52,589 nt of DNA from an uncultured Eggerthellaceae bacterium (GCA_934623455.1 CAKTVK010000003.1:1-52589), one strand, 5' to 3'. Shown: positions 16,109-25,406, counted from the first letter of the stretch. The notes: generated from the letters alone by a model not told the origin. Made by a program: numbers and translations.

Positions 16109-18424
16109 ATGATGCTTTTTTCCAACATCCCATCACGCGTCGTTATCGGAGCCCATCGCGTTGCAGTCGCCTTAGCGTTTGCCCTGGTGTGGGCATGCGC
16201 GCTGCCATCGACGGCATTCGCCTACGTAGACCCTTCGGTCATGACGTACACCATTCAGGCGTTGGCGGGCGTTGCCGTGGCGCTCTCTGCGGTTTTAGGC
16301 GTTGCTGCGCGTCGGACGCGTAAATTTTTGATGCGCGCGCTTGATATCGACGAAGCACGCAAACGCACCGTGGATCCGCCGGTGTATCGCCTGGACGAAC
16401 ACGGGAATCCGATTATTCCCGCTGTTGCGGAACAGGCTGCACCCCCTGCTGCGGCCGCAACACCCATAGCACCCTGCGCGAAACAGGAAGGCACCTGCAA
16501 AGGCGACACCACATTTGCGGCAGCCAGCATCGAAGACGCAGATAACAGCAATGCGCAACAAGCCTCCCCTGCCCATGTACGCAAGCCACGCAAAGTGCAG
16601 GATAAACTGCGCACGCTCTACGAAAAGCTCCCCTTCGACACACGTCCTTATGCGCCCCGTTGGCGCAAGCGCTTCTTACTTGCGTTCGCAGCCAGCGCCT
16701 TGACCATTGGCACGATCTTTATTCTGTCGCCCTTGGAGATCGTGGGTGCCAGCGCCGGATCACTCGTGTTCGGGCTTGATGCCATTTGGTGGATTCCCGT
16801 TTTAGCGGGAGCGGTGCTTATCTTGGCACTGAGCCTGGTGCTTTCGCTTTTCAGGGGAAAGCTCTTTTCCCTGCTCATTACACTGGTCGCATCGGTGGGG
16901 CTATGCGCGTACCTGCAGTGCCTTTGCCTGAACATTGGTGTTCCCCTTGCAAACGGTGACACCATTGTGTGGGCCGATCATGCCGCCATGATGTCGATAT
17001 GCGCCGTGGTGTGGACCGCTGTTATCGCCGCGTGCCTGGTGTTCGGGCAGCTGAACTTGCGCCGCACGCAAGGCGTAATCGCGCTTGCTTCTGTATGCCT
17101 TCTTGCTGTGCAAACCGTGGGTGTGCTCAGCCTAGTTGTCAATCCGCCTGCTCAAGAAGATGCTTCCGTGGGAGAAGGCCTTACGGGAAACGTGCTTGCG
17201 CAAACAGAGGCAATCGCTACCGAAGAAGGGCTTTTCACCGTCTCAAGCAAGGAAAACGTCATAATGTTCGTGCTTGACACCTTCGATACCTCCACCATGA
17301 AAAGCCTGCTGCGCACAAACCCCGATTTGCTGGATGATTACACGGGTTTCACATGCTTCACGAACGTCACTGGCTCCATGATTCCCACCCATTATGCCAT
17401 TCCCGCGCTGCTCACGGGGTCACTCCCCCAGCAGGGCGAACCGTTTAGCACGTACGTTTCGCAGCGTTATGCGCGCGGCACGTTCCTGAGCGATTTATCG
17501 GAGGCGGGCTACTCCATTGGTCTGTACTCCGATTCGCTGGGCATTGGCGAAATCGAGGGCACACAGGCGCAACACGACCAGGTGATTGATAAGACCATCA
17601 ATATCCACGGCGTTTCAACGAGCACCATCGATGTGCGCGGCACGCTGGGCGCGCTGTGGCAAATTGCGCTTTACCGCGAGATGCCGTGGGGCGTAAAGCC
17701 GCTGTTCTGGTATTACACAGACCAAATCAACAAGGCCATGGTGCATTACGATGCATCTAATGCCGCGGAAGACACCGTCTATATTATGGACGACACACGC
17801 TTCTACGAGCAGCTGCAAAACGTATCGCTTTCCGTGGAGGACAACGACAAAGATTACCGCGGCGCTTTCCGCTTCATCCACTTGCTGGGCGCGCACTACC
17901 CCTACTCCTATGACGAAACGGGCGCGTTCATTGGCGTGGACAAATCCACCATGACCAAGCAAGCACAGGGGTCGCTGCGCATTGTGGCAAGCTATCTTGA
18001 CATGCTCAAAGAGAAGGGGCTCTACGACAACGCCACCATTATTGTAACGGCCGACCATGGCACCTGGCGCCTTACCAACGACCCGCTAACCAGCGCAAGC
18101 TGTCCTATTTTGCTGGTGAAGCCATCGCAGGATGCATCCGCGGCCGCACAGAGCGCCGTTGTTTCGAAAGCGCCCGTGAGCCATGCCGATATCTTGGCCA
18201 CCGTTCGCGCAAGCATCGGACTTTCCGGCGCAAGTGCTTACGAAGGCAGCAACACCGTGTTTGATTTCGCGGCTACCGACGCGGATGAACGCACGCGCTA
18301 TTATTACACCACCACAACCGAAACGCGCCGCGAGACGGGAATTGTGGAGTACGCTATTACCGGCGATGCAGGAAGCATCTCGAACTGGGAGCTTACCGAC
18401 GTTGTTTGGGACCCGTCCCAATAG
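16109..18424 (+). CDS. Membrane-anchored sulfatase / lipoteichoic acid synthase-like enzyme
   Basis: The predicted protein has 771 aa. It has an N-terminal signal-anchor (ALAFALVWACALPSTAFA), a second helix near residue 50, a polar linker, a cluster of membrane helices at about 190-350, and an alkaline-phosphatase-superfamily domain from about 384 to 700. That domain starts NVIMFVLDTFD, has a candidate nucleophile in TGSMIPTHYAIPALLTG, and contains the metal site TADHGTWR near 645. Membrane enzymes of this fold transfer phosphoglycerol or phosphoethanolamine to surface glycans or lipids. The next gene, 172 bp later, joins a YidC-like part to a glycerophosphotransferase-like part. I infer that the two act on one anionic surface polymer; a genuine sulfatase activity is the alternative. 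The ATG at 16109 lacks a strong ribosome site, and 16112 would serve equally. Confidence 0.8.
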   Translation: MMLFSNIPSRVVIGAHRVAVALAFALVWACALPSTAFAYVDPSVMTYTIQALAGVAVALSAVLGVAARRTRKFLMRALDIDEARKRTVDPPVYRLDEHGNPIIPAVAEQAAPPAAAATPIAPCAKQEGTCKGDTTFAAASIEDADNSNAQQASPAHVRKPRKVQDKLRTLYEKLPFDTRPYAPRWRKRFLLAFAASALTIGTIFILSPLEIVGASAGSLVFGLDAIWWIPVLAGAVLILALSLVLSLFRGKLFSLLITLVASVGLCAYLQCLCLNIGVPLANGDTIVWADHAAMMSICAVVWTAVIAACLVFGQLNLRRTQGVIALASVCLLAVQTVGVLSLVVNPPAQEDASVGEGLTGNVLAQTEAIATEEGLFTVSSKENVIMFVLDTFDTSTMKSLLRTNPDLLDDYTGFTCFTNVTGSMIPTHYAIPALLTGSLPQQGEPFSTYVSQRYARGTFLSDLSEAGYSIGLYSDSLGIGEIEGTQAQHDQVIDKTINIHGVSTSTIDVRGTLGALWQIALYREMPWGVKPLFWYYTDQINKAMVHYDASNAAEDTVYIMDDTRFYEQLQNVSLSVEDNDKDYRGAFRFIHLLGAHYPYSYDETGAFIGVDKSTMTKQAQGSLRIVASYLDMLKEKGLYDNATIIVTADHGTWRLTNDPLTSASCPILLVKPSQDASAAAQSAVVSKAPVSHADILATVRASIGLSGASAYEGSNTVFDFAATDADERTRYYYTTTTETRRETGIVEYAITGDAGSISNWELTDVVWDPSQ

Positions 18425-18596
18425 AAGCGCGCATGTTCGCGCGCGACGGGCATGCGTGTTGCGGATTAGGCACATGAGCGCGGGCGCAGCGAGCGGTTGA
18501 TTCGGCTACGTCCACAACCTGCGACCGACGAACCCGCAATTGATAACACTGCCGAACAACCCGCTGACCTGCTATTACGAAAGGATTGCACCACCC

Positions 18597-20660
18597 ATGA
18601 TGGAAGCCATAACAAACGCGCTCATGGTTCTCATGCAGCCGTGCTATGCCCTGACGCAAAACTGGTGGCTTGCCATTGCGCTGTTCACGGTGCTCGTAAA
18701 AATCATCTTGCTGCCACTGTCGCTTTGGTGCCAAAAAAACAGCATTGTCATGGTGCAACTCATGCCGGCTCTCAACAGCATTAAAGTCAAGCATTTCGGC
18801 GATGCAGAGGCAATTGGCGAGGCGCAAACAAAGCTGCACAAACAGATGCATTACCATCCGCTGCTGTCGCTTGTTCCCCTGGCAGTGCAAATCTTAATCC
18901 TGTTTGGCCTGGTAGATGTGGTGCACTACATTACCGATAACGGTTTTCCCGGCACGGAATTCTTAGGCGCCCAGCCCACTATTGACGGTGGACTATCGTG
19001 GATTATGCCGCTTTTGGCGGGAGCATCCGCCGTGATCATGGGCTTTGCGCAAAATCGCATTAACCCCTTGCAACGCGAGCAGTCACGCGCGGAAAAGAAC
19101 ATGACAAACGGACTTTCTATTGCGTTATCCCTGTTCCTAGGCATATTCGTAGCTGCGGGCATGTGCTTTTACTGGGTTTGCTCGAACGTAACCTCCATTG
19201 CCGTTCAGGCGCTGTGCAACGTAATTATCAAGCCGCGAAAGTACATCGACTACAACGACTTAGCGCAAAGCAGAATCGAACTTGAACAGCTGGAAAACTT
19301 GGGCGGTCCGCAACGTTCTTGGTGGAAAAAAGATCCGCAAGCAGCGCGCGAGAAAGCTGATTACAAACGGTTCATGAGCATTGACGGCAAGCATCTTGTA
19401 TTTTATTCCGAAGGAAGCGGTTTCTACAAGTACTTCCAAGGAGCAATCGAGTACTTGCTGGAGCACAGCACGTGCCCTATCCATTACGTGACAAACGACC
19501 CGAATGACCAGGTGTTCTCGCTTGCGCAAACGCAGCCGCGCCTTCTTCCCTACTACATTGGCCCCAAGCGCGCCATCACGCTTTTCATGAAGATGGATGC
19601 CGATGTAGTGGCAACAACGCTTGAAGATCTGGATTCGTTCTACCTGAAGCGCTCGTATGTGCGCCAGGACATCGAGTACGTGTTTTTCTTCCACCATATG
19701 TTGTCCACGCATCTTACGCCACTGGCGGCCGCTTACGACAGTTACAACACGTTGCTGTGCGTGGGGCCGCATCAAGTTGCAGAAGTGCGTCGTCGCGAGC
19801 AAATGGCTAACTTGCCGCCAAAGCGCCTGATAGAGTGCGGGTACGACCTTTTGGACCGCGAAATTGAGAGCTATCAGGAACTGTTAGCGCGCGATGGTAA
19901 CGGCGGCAACCTGCAGAGCAGCGGCGGTTGCCTGGGCGGCGGCAATCGACTAAGCAGCAAGGTCGATTGCCCGAGCGGTAGCGAGCAGCAAGGCTGCAAT
20001 GGGCGAATCAACAGCGCGGAGCGAAGCGACACGAAGCCTTCCCCTTCCCACGCTTCCACTGTCCTGATTGCTCCATCGTGGCAAGAGGACAACTTGCTTG
20101 ACCTTTGCATCGACGAAATGCTCAAACAGCTTGTAGTCCCAGGTCGTCGCGTTATCGTGCGCCCGCATCCGGAATACATCAAGCGTTTTGGACCACGCTG
20201 GGAAGCATTGCAAAAACGCTGGGAGAACACAAGCGATAACCAGCTTCACTTCGAGGGCGATTTTTCTTCAAACGAAAGCATCTACACCTCGGATGTGCTA
20301 ATCACGGACTGGTCGTCTATTAGCTGCGAGTTTTCGTTCAGCACGCTCAAGCCGTGTATATTCATTGACACGCCCATGAAAGAGCGCAACACCACGTGGC
20401 GCGATTGGAATATGGAACCCACCGATATCACGCTGCGCAACGAGATTGGCGTATCGTTTGCGCCTGACGCGCTTGAAGGCCTGGCAGAGACGGTGGATTC
20501 CATGGTTGCCCACCCCACCGATTGGAGCAAGCGTATCCAGGGCATCCGCAACGGCTTCATCTTTAATTTGGGGCATGGCGGGAAAATCGCCGGCGAATAC
20601 CTGCTTTCCGCCGTCCTGGAAAAGCAAGCAGCGCATGAGACAAGCAACGATAAGCGGTAG
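18597..20660 (+). CDS. Fusion of a YidC/Oxa1-like membrane insertase domain and a CDP-glycerol glycerophosphotransferase-like domain
   Basis: The predicted protein has 687 aa. Residues 1-250 resemble a Gram-positive-type YidC core: helix WWLAIALFTVLVKIILLPLS, a cytoplasmic loop with LMPALNSIKVKHFGDAEA, and later helices ending VCSNVTSIAVQALCN. The remainder, from about residue 260, is a TagB/TagF-like GT-B domain: LVFYSEGSGFYKYFQGAIEY, a Gly/Ser-rich low-complexity stretch (about 432-486), TVLIAPSWQEDN, RVIVRPHPEY and DVLITDWSSISCEF. The last two are hallmark motifs of CDP-glycerol glycerophosphotransferases. The transferase would lie in the cytoplasm, as expected for CDP-activated substrates. 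ATG 18597 follows GAAAGGA; an upstream in-frame TTG has no ribosome site. It follows the sulfatase-like gene and ends in a strong hairpin. I know of no characterised protein with this fusion. Confidence 0.85.
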   Translation: MMEAITNALMVLMQPCYALTQNWWLAIALFTVLVKIILLPLSLWCQKNSIVMVQLMPALNSIKVKHFGDAEAIGEAQTKLHKQMHYHPLLSLVPLAVQILILFGLVDVVHYITDNGFPGTEFLGAQPTIDGGLSWIMPLLAGASAVIMGFAQNRINPLQREQSRAEKNMTNGLSIALSLFLGIFVAAGMCFYWVCSNVTSIAVQALCNVIIKPRKYIDYNDLAQSRIELEQLENLGGPQRSWWKKDPQAAREKADYKRFMSIDGKHLVFYSEGSGFYKYFQGAIEYLLEHSTCPIHYVTNDPNDQVFSLAQTQPRLLPYYIGPKRAITLFMKMDADVVATTLEDLDSFYLKRSYVRQDIEYVFFFHHMLSTHLTPLAAAYDSYNTLLCVGPHQVAEVRRREQMANLPPKRLIECGYDLLDREIESYQELLARDGNGGNLQSSGGCLGGGNRLSSKVDCPSGSEQQGCNGRINSAERSDTKPSPSHASTVLIAPSWQEDNLLDLCIDEMLKQLVVPGRRVIVRPHPEYIKRFGPRWEALQKRWENTSDNQLHFEGDFSSNESIYTSDVLITDWSSISCEFSFSTLKPCIFIDTPMKERNTTWRDWNMEPTDITLRNEIGVSFAPDALEGLAETVDSMVAHPTDWSKRIQGIRNGFIFNLGHGGKIAGEYLLSAVLEKQAAHETSNDKR

Positions 20661-20692
20661 GTAGCGAACAGGACCTTCGCTACCTACCTTTC
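20656..20692 (+). terminator. Hairpin terminator of the insertase-transferase gene
   Basis: GGTAGGTAGCGAA pairs perfectly with TTCGCTACCTACC (13 bp) over a seven-base loop and is followed by TTTC. It overlaps the stop codon of the fusion gene. The T-run is short, so efficiency is uncertain. Confidence 0.6.
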
Positions 20693-20774
20693 AGATCGAA
20701 TCGTTGCAAAACTACCCTGACGGCATCAACAATTCAACCCGAGAACACACAGAGCAGCGGCAAACCAGGGCCGT

Positions 20775-21013
20775 TTGTTGTAAAAACAAGGGCAAATGCG
20801 GGCAAATCGACGATACTCGGTGGTTGGTAAACCAAGGCACTAACGACAGAATAGCTACTGGATTTTATGCAACCCTTTGACCTGGGAAAACGTCGTTTGA
20901 GAATCTTACATATGCTCTAAGCGTCTTCAAGGGAGCCGAAAAGTCGCTCGATTTGGCAATCCGACCACCGAATATCGTCGATTTGCCTGAATTCGAGAGG
21001 TTATTTTCAACAA
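20775..21013. repeat. Inverted-repeat element E (TTGTTG ends)
   Basis: The arms start TTGTTG followed by an A-rich stretch. The inner part of each arm is GGCAAATCGACGATA, one variable base, then TCGGTGGT and a further GG. Arms match at nearly all of about 28 inner positions, in inverted orientation. It lies between the convergent fusion gene and argS and fills most of that 378-bp gap. The ends resemble those of the elements at 13478 and 35015, while the inner motif is different. Confidence 0.75.
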
Positions 21014-21038
21014 GGGGTCACACCAAAAACTGTCGCCT

Positions 21039-22766
21039 CTACATCTGCTGGGGCGCCGACACGCCCAAAAGGCTCAACGCCAACGCCAACACCGTGCGCG
21101 TAGCATCGCACAAAGCAAGGCGCGCTTCCTGAACAGGCTGGTCAACACCAAGAACATGACAGTTCGTATAGAACTGATGGAACGTTGCAGCCAGCTCCTG
21201 CGCATAGTGGGTCAAGCGGAACGGAGCGCGATCGCGCGCAGCAAGCGCCACCAGCTCGCCGAAATCATCCATCTTGCGCATAAGAGCCAACTCGGATTCG
21301 TCAGTAAGCACCGACAAATCAACGTTAGCGGGCACAACTCGCGCGGCCAGCTCATCGGTGGTCATTTCTCCAGCAAGCGCCTTTGCAGCAGCTTCTTCAC
21401 CTGCGGCTTTGCGCAAAATGGAACAAATGCGCGCGTGCGCATACTGCACGTAATACACCGGGTTCGAGGAATCCTGCTTCTTCGCAACCTCAATGTCGAA
21501 GTCGATGGGCTGATCAGAAGAACGCGACAGCATAAGGTAACGCGTTGCATCCACGCCCACCTCGTCGATGAGTTCCTGGAACGACACCATCTCTCCCGTA
21601 CGCTTGGACATGCGCACCGGCTCGCCGTCGCGCAGCAAGTTCACCAGTTGGCCCAGCATGACTTCCAGCGCACCCTTGTAGCCCCAAGCTTCGAGCATTG
21701 CTTCGCAACGCTTCACGTAGCCGTGGTGATCGGCGCCCCAAATGTCAATGAGCTTGCCAAAGCCGCGCTGAATCTTGTTGTAGTGGTACGCGCAGTCACT
21801 CATGAAGTACGTCATTTCGCCGTTTTCCTTAATGAGCACGCGGTCCTTGTCGTCGCCGAAATCAGTGGAACGGAACCACAGCGCGTCATCTTTCTCGTAC
21901 AGGTAACCCTGCGCACGGAAAGCATCTTGTGCACGCTCAACAGGGGTTTTGCCGTCTTCGCCAGGCACATACAGGCTGCGCTCGCTAAAGAACATGTCAA
22001 AGTGAGTGCCAAATCCTTCCAACGTTTCGCGCACGATTTCCAGCATGCGCTTGTAGCCGTATTCGCGGAAATGCTCGTGACGCTCGGCGGGATCGGCAGA
22101 AAGCCACTTGTCGCCGTCGGCCGCAATGATTTCCCGCGCGATATCCATCACGTAGCCGCCGCCGTAGCACTTCTCGGGCATTTCGACGTCCTGGCCCAGT
22201 GCCTGCTGGTAGCGCACCACAATGGAGTTGCCGAAGACGTCCATCTGCACGCCATGGTCGTTTACGTAGAACTCTTCGTACACGTCATAGCCAGCGTGAC
22301 GCAAAACGCGCGCCGTAGCGTCGCCCAGCGCCGCCCAGCGGCCATGGCCCACATGCATGGGGCCGGTGGGATTCGCGGAAACGTACTCCAAGTTGATGCG
22401 CGGCGTGCCTTCGGGCTGCTCGCTGCGACCGTAATCCATGCGTTCTTCGCGTACTGCGGCAACAACGCTTTGCAGCGCGCTTTCCGTCAAACGGAAATTG
22501 ATGAAGCCGGGACCTGCGATTTCAGCAGAAGCGATAAGCTCATTTTGCGACAGGTGGTCGATGATAGTCTGAGCGATGGCGCGCGGATTCGAGTGCGCCA
22601 GCTTCGCGCTGCGCATGGCAACGGTAGAAGCCCAGTCGCCATTGGCCGCGTCGCGCGGGCGCTCCAGCGCGGCGGCGGGAGCCTGTTCCAGCGCCAGGGA
22701 GCCATCGGACATGGCAGCCGAAATGGCCGCATCTACTACCTGTTCGAGTTGTTCGCGAATCTGCAT
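21039..22766 (-). CDS. argS: Arginyl-tRNA synthetase
   Basis: The predicted protein has 575 aa, a normal length. This class I synthetase charges tRNA-Arg. The N-terminal Add-1 domain is followed by the HIGH-type motif in NPTGPMHVGHGRWAALGD (about residues 112-129), the catalytic Rossmann fold, and a KMSKS-like RMSKRTGE near 387. The C-terminal anticodon-binding domain ends at a DALR-type helix bundle. The ATG at 22766 follows AAGGAAGAG. The gene lies 117 bp downstream of ornithine carbamoyltransferase, so an arginine-related transcription unit is likely, and tRNA-Arg(TCT) lies 310 bp beyond that gene. Confidence 0.96.
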   Translation of the reverse strand: MQIREQLEQVVDAAISAAMSDGSLALEQAPAAALERPRDAANGDWASTVAMRSAKLAHSNPRAIAQTIIDHLSQNELIASAEIAGPGFINFRLTESALQSVVAAVREERMDYGRSEQPEGTPRINLEYVSANPTGPMHVGHGRWAALGDATARVLRHAGYDVYEEFYVNDHGVQMDVFGNSIVVRYQQALGQDVEMPEKCYGGGYVMDIAREIIAADGDKWLSADPAERHEHFREYGYKRMLEIVRETLEGFGTHFDMFFSERSLYVPGEDGKTPVERAQDAFRAQGYLYEKDDALWFRSTDFGDDKDRVLIKENGEMTYFMSDCAYHYNKIQRGFGKLIDIWGADHHGYVKRCEAMLEAWGYKGALEVMLGQLVNLLRDGEPVRMSKRTGEMVSFQELIDEVGVDATRYLMLSRSSDQPIDFDIEVAKKQDSSNPVYYVQYAHARICSILRKAAGEEAAAKALAGEMTTDELAARVVPANVDLSVLTDESELALMRKMDDFGELVALAARDRAPFRLTHYAQELAATFHQFYTNCHVLGVDQPVQEARLALCDATRTVLALALSLLGVSAPQQM

Positions 22767-22883
22767 GGTTACTCTTCCTTGTTTTGTTTCTTTCGATCGT
22801 CGTTCGCCGCTTTACGGCGCTATTGTCATCTTTTTTTGCGGGCTTTTTTGCGAGCAGCTTTTTGCCGCCGACGCACAAGCGTA

Positions 22884-23879
22884 TTACTTGAGGGTTGCGT
22901 ACATGATGGCCTTAATGGAGTGCATGCGGTTTTCCGCCTCGTCGAAGACCACCGATTGAGGGCCTTCGAACACCTCATCGGTTACTTCCAACTCGGTCAA
23001 GCCGAACTGGGCTGCAACATCGGCGCCCACCGCAGTGTTCGTGTCATGATACGAGGGCAAGCAGTGCATGAAGATTGCCGAGGGTTTCGCATACGACATG
23101 ACCTGGGCGTTAACCTGATACGGCGAAAGCAAGCGAATGCGCTCGCCCCAGATTTCAGCGGGCTCGCCCATGGATACCCAAATGTCGGTATAAATGACGT
23201 CGGCGTCTTTGCAACCTTCCTCCACGCTTTCGGTCAGCGTAACGGAGCCGCCCGTTTCCGCGGCGATAGCGCGGCATGTTTCCACCAAGTCGGCAGTGGG
23301 CATCTGCTCTTTCGGGCCACATGCCACAAAATGCAGACCCAGCTTCGCGCAGACCACCATCAGGGAATTTGCCACATTGTTCTGGGCATCGCCCATGAAT
23401 ACCAGCTTCTTGCCCTGGATGCCTTCGGGGAATTTTTCGGTCAGCGTAAGCATGTCGGCAATCATCTGCGTAGGATGAAATTCCGTGGTCAAGCCGTTCC
23501 AAACCACCACGCCCGACTTTTCGGCGAGCTCTTCCACAATATCTTGGCCGTAACCGCGATACTCAATGCCGTCGAACATGCGGCCGAGCACGCGCGCAGT
23601 GTCTTCAATGGATTCCTTTTTGCCCATTTGCGAGCTTTTCGGATCAAGATAAGTCACACCCATGCCCAAGTCGTGACCGGCAACCTCGAACGAGCAGCGC
23701 GTACGCGTGGAGGTTTTCTCGAACAGCAAGACAATGTTCTTGCCTTCAAGATAACGATGTGCCTCTCCCGCCTTTTTCTTTGCTTTGAGCTGGGCAGACA
23801 GGTCAATAAGATAGCGAATTTCATCTGGCGTGAAATCCAAAAGCTTCAAGAAATTGCGTCCACTCAAATTGACTTCCAT
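22884..23879 (-). CDS. argF: Ornithine carbamoyltransferase (anabolic ArgF or catabolic ArcB)
   Basis: The predicted protein has 331 aa. It interconverts ornithine plus carbamoyl phosphate and citrulline. Motifs: the carbamoyl-phosphate loop STRTRCSFE (about residues 56-64), FHPTQMIAD, the SMG loop region WVSMGEP, and the ornithine-binding HCLPSYHD near 273. The sequence belongs to the long E. coli ArgF/Pseudomonas ArcB subgroup, so direction of use cannot be told from the protein. Arginine deiminase metabolism is common in this bacterial family, which favours a catabolic role, but arcA and arcC are not in view. GAAAGAGG precedes the ATG. The gene is divergent from tRNA-Arg. Confidence 0.93.
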   Translation of the reverse strand: MEVNLSGRNFLKLLDFTPDEIRYLIDLSAQLKAKKKAGEAHRYLEGKNIVLLFEKTSTRTRCSFEVAGHDLGMGVTYLDPKSSQMGKKESIEDTARVLGRMFDGIEYRGYGQDIVEELAEKSGVVVWNGLTTEFHPTQMIADMLTLTEKFPEGIQGKKLVFMGDAQNNVANSLMVVCAKLGLHFVACGPKEQMPTADLVETCRAIAAETGGSVTLTESVEEGCKDADVIYTDIWVSMGEPAEIWGERIRLLSPYQVNAQVMSYAKPSAIFMHCLPSYHDTNTAVGADVAAQFGLTELEVTDEVFEGPQSVVFDEAENRMHSIKAIMYATLK

Positions 23880-24014
23880 AATGAATCCTCTTTCCTATCG
23901 ATGCTGCGCGCTGCGGTGACGGCGATATGCGCTGGCGCGTGCAAAAAAATACCGCCGTTCACCTGCTCACTCATATTGTTTTCAGAAATAGTCATTTTAC
24001 CGCTCTTTTGGGCT

Positions 24015-24044
24015 ATAATACGTGTGTTTTTGCGTGAAGCGCAA
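24015..24044 (-). promoter_or_regulatory. Possible promoter of the ornithine carbamoyltransferase-argS unit
   Basis: On the minus strand TTGCGC (24039-24044), an 18-bp spacer and TATTAT (24015-24020) precede the gene by about 140 bp. The same bases read on the plus strand give TATAAT at 24014-24019, which could serve tRNA-Arg, so the site may be shared by divergent promoters. Confidence 0.4.
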
Positions 24045-24189
24045 GGTGCACACTACTATGCGGTGTACGGTTGCGAAGCTAAGCGTTGCAACTGAGCGAA
24101 CGGCCATACGTCGCACGTTGCGGCTGAGCATTGCGACTGGCATACGTGCTGCCTAGAAGCGTGAGCCACGCAAAACGATCATATGACGC

Positions 24190-24265
24190 GCGCCCATGGC
24201 TCAATGGATAGAGCAACGGACTTCTAATCCGTCGGTTGCAGGTTCGAGTCCTGCTGGGCGCGCCA
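24190..24265 (+). tRNA. tRNA-Arg (anticodon TCT)
   Basis: The acceptor stem GCGCCCA (24190-24196) pairs with TGGGCGC (24255-24261). The D-arm is TGGCTCAATGGATAGAGCA, the anticodon loop CTTCTAA gives TCT, the T-arm reads GGTTCGAGTCC, and CCA is encoded. The sequence that follows up to about 27.6 kb looks accessory, so this tRNA may have been an integration site, but I found no downstream copy of its 3' end. Confidence 0.97.
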
Positions 24266-24503
24266 GTAAAATCCCAGTTCAGACGCTCGAAACGTCGAAA
24301 TCCCGAGATTCCCGAAACCGCGAAAAACGCCCGAAACCCGCTTAAAAACGGATAAAACCTGGGGACATCGTACCTTTTGTGCACCATCCGCAGTACCAAG
24401 CTTCGTACACTCTTAAACACCAAATATGCCATAATGTTGAGTTGCTTACGAATTCAGCACATCCGTCGGTCATGCTCGGATATCTAAAAAAGTTTATATT
24501 TTA

Positions 24504-24532
24504 TTTACACACATTAAACATCTGTTTATAAT
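24504..24532 (+). promoter_or_regulatory. Promoter of hicAB
   Basis: TTTACA (24504-24509), a 17-bp spacer and a perfect TATAAT (24527-24532) lie 22 bp before the hicA start. The surrounding 60 bases are much more AT-rich than the rest of the window. HicB would be expected to bind here for autorepression. Confidence 0.8.
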
Positions 24533-24554
24533 TAAATCGCGAAAGGAAAGAGGG

Positions 24555-24731
24555 ATGGTAAAAAGGAAGGACGTGGTGAAGTTCTTCACCTCCCACGGAT
24601 TTATAAATCAAGGTGGAACGAATCATGATCGCTACAAGCACCCAGATGGCAGGTGGACAATTATCGGACGACATCAGGAAATAAGCGATAGACTGTTCGA
24701 AGAGATGAAGAGACAAGCTGGACTGAAGTAA
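24555..24731 (+). CDS. hicA: HicA toxin (mRNA interferase)
   Basis: The predicted protein has 58 aa and was found by direct translation. It has the compact dsRBD-like HicA fold: KDVVKFFTSHGF, then GGTNHDRYKHPDG with the catalytic His at residue 24, then RWTIIGRHQEISDRLFEEMKRQAGL. HicA cleaves mRNAs when freed from HicB. GAAAGGAAAGAGGG precedes the ATG. hicB follows after 32 bp on the same strand, the standard HicA-HicB order. Confidence 0.92.
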   Translation: MVKRKDVVKFFTSHGFINQGGTNHDRYKHPDGRWTIIGRHQEISDRLFEEMKRQAGLK

Positions 24732-24763
24732 TCCAGAACCACCTTCCCAAATAGGAGACGAAG

Positions 24764-25207
24764 ATGCTAAGAGTATACGAATTTGAGATTTTCGAGGACG
24801 AAGGCCTGTTCCTTGCCCTTCCCTACGATTTTGATGGTGGCACGCAGGGTGGTTCGTTCGCCGAGGCATGCGAAATGGCGGCTAGCTGGCTGCAGTGCGA
24901 ATGCGAAGAACGAACCATGCACGATAAGCCGCTTCCTGAGCCGTCGTTTGGCAACGAGCCAAAGAATGGTGGCAAGACTGTTATTGTGGCTGTAAGCGCC
25001 GGAAAAGATACCGTGCGCAAAGTGAGAGCTGCACAAGCCGCAGAGATGCTTGGTGTGACGCGCGGACGTGTGTCGCAGATGATTTCGACGGGCCAGCTGG
25101 AGTCGTTCCGCGAGCGGGGCACCGTATGGGTCACCGAGGACAGCATTGAGGCACGCCTTGCTGAGCAGCCGAAAGCAGGAAGACCGCGCAAGGCCATCAT
25201 GGCGTGA
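24764..25207 (+). CDS. hicB: HicB-family antitoxin with C-terminal helix-turn-helix
   Basis: The predicted protein has 147 aa with AGGAG before the ATG. Residues 1-50 form the partial RNase H-like HicB domain (EFEIFEDEGLFLALPYDFDG, then GSFAEACEMAASWL). A polar linker follows. Residues 90-135 contain an excisionase/MerR-like helix-turn-helix (AAQAAEMLGVTRGRVSQMIS, then SFRERGTVWVTEDSIEARL) that would bind the promoter for autorepression. It ends with a basic GRPRKA tail. With hicA it forms a complete type II toxin-antitoxin pair at the start of the accessory patch. Confidence 0.9.
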   Translation: MLRVYEFEIFEDEGLFLALPYDFDGGTQGGSFAEACEMAASWLQCECEERTMHDKPLPEPSFGNEPKNGGKTVIVAVSAGKDTVRKVRAAQAAEMLGVTRGRVSQMISTGQLESFRERGTVWVTEDSIEARLAEQPKAGRPRKAIMA

Positions 25208-25321
25208 TGGCGAACAGCAGCCTTCTCGCACGAGGAGCTAAGCTGCGAGAAACCCCGACAACGGTTTCGGGGGCCGGCACGCCTTCCGCTAAACGAGCTG
25301 GTCGCGCCAGTTGGGGGCCAC

Positions 25322-25344
25322 GCTGGATGGCTAACCTAAGGCTT
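25322..25344 (+). repeat. Direct repeat, copy 1 (GCTGGATGGCTAACC)
   Basis: It matches 27440-27462 at 20 of 23 bases, and weaker similarity continues for about 30 more bases in both places (TTCTCG/TTTTCG, GGTGCGCT/GGCGCGCT, ATT). The two copies bracket the small paralogs, the XRE regulator and the PH-like gene. Confidence 0.6.
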
Positions 25345-25406
25345 GTTTCTTCTCGCAACGGTGCGCTGAACGTATTGCGTTGCGCGACCACACCCTCACC
25401 TAAGCC

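Noticed and set aside
21156..24095. A 979-codon open frame on the plus strand
   Set aside because: It is the antisense of argS and ornithine carbamoyltransferase, both clear minus-strand genes. Such long shadow frames follow from the codon composition.
24079..24432. A 117-codon minus-strand frame
   Set aside because: It is the antisense of tRNA-Arg. The peptide with SRTRTCNRRIRSP is a well-known misannotation from tRNA genes.
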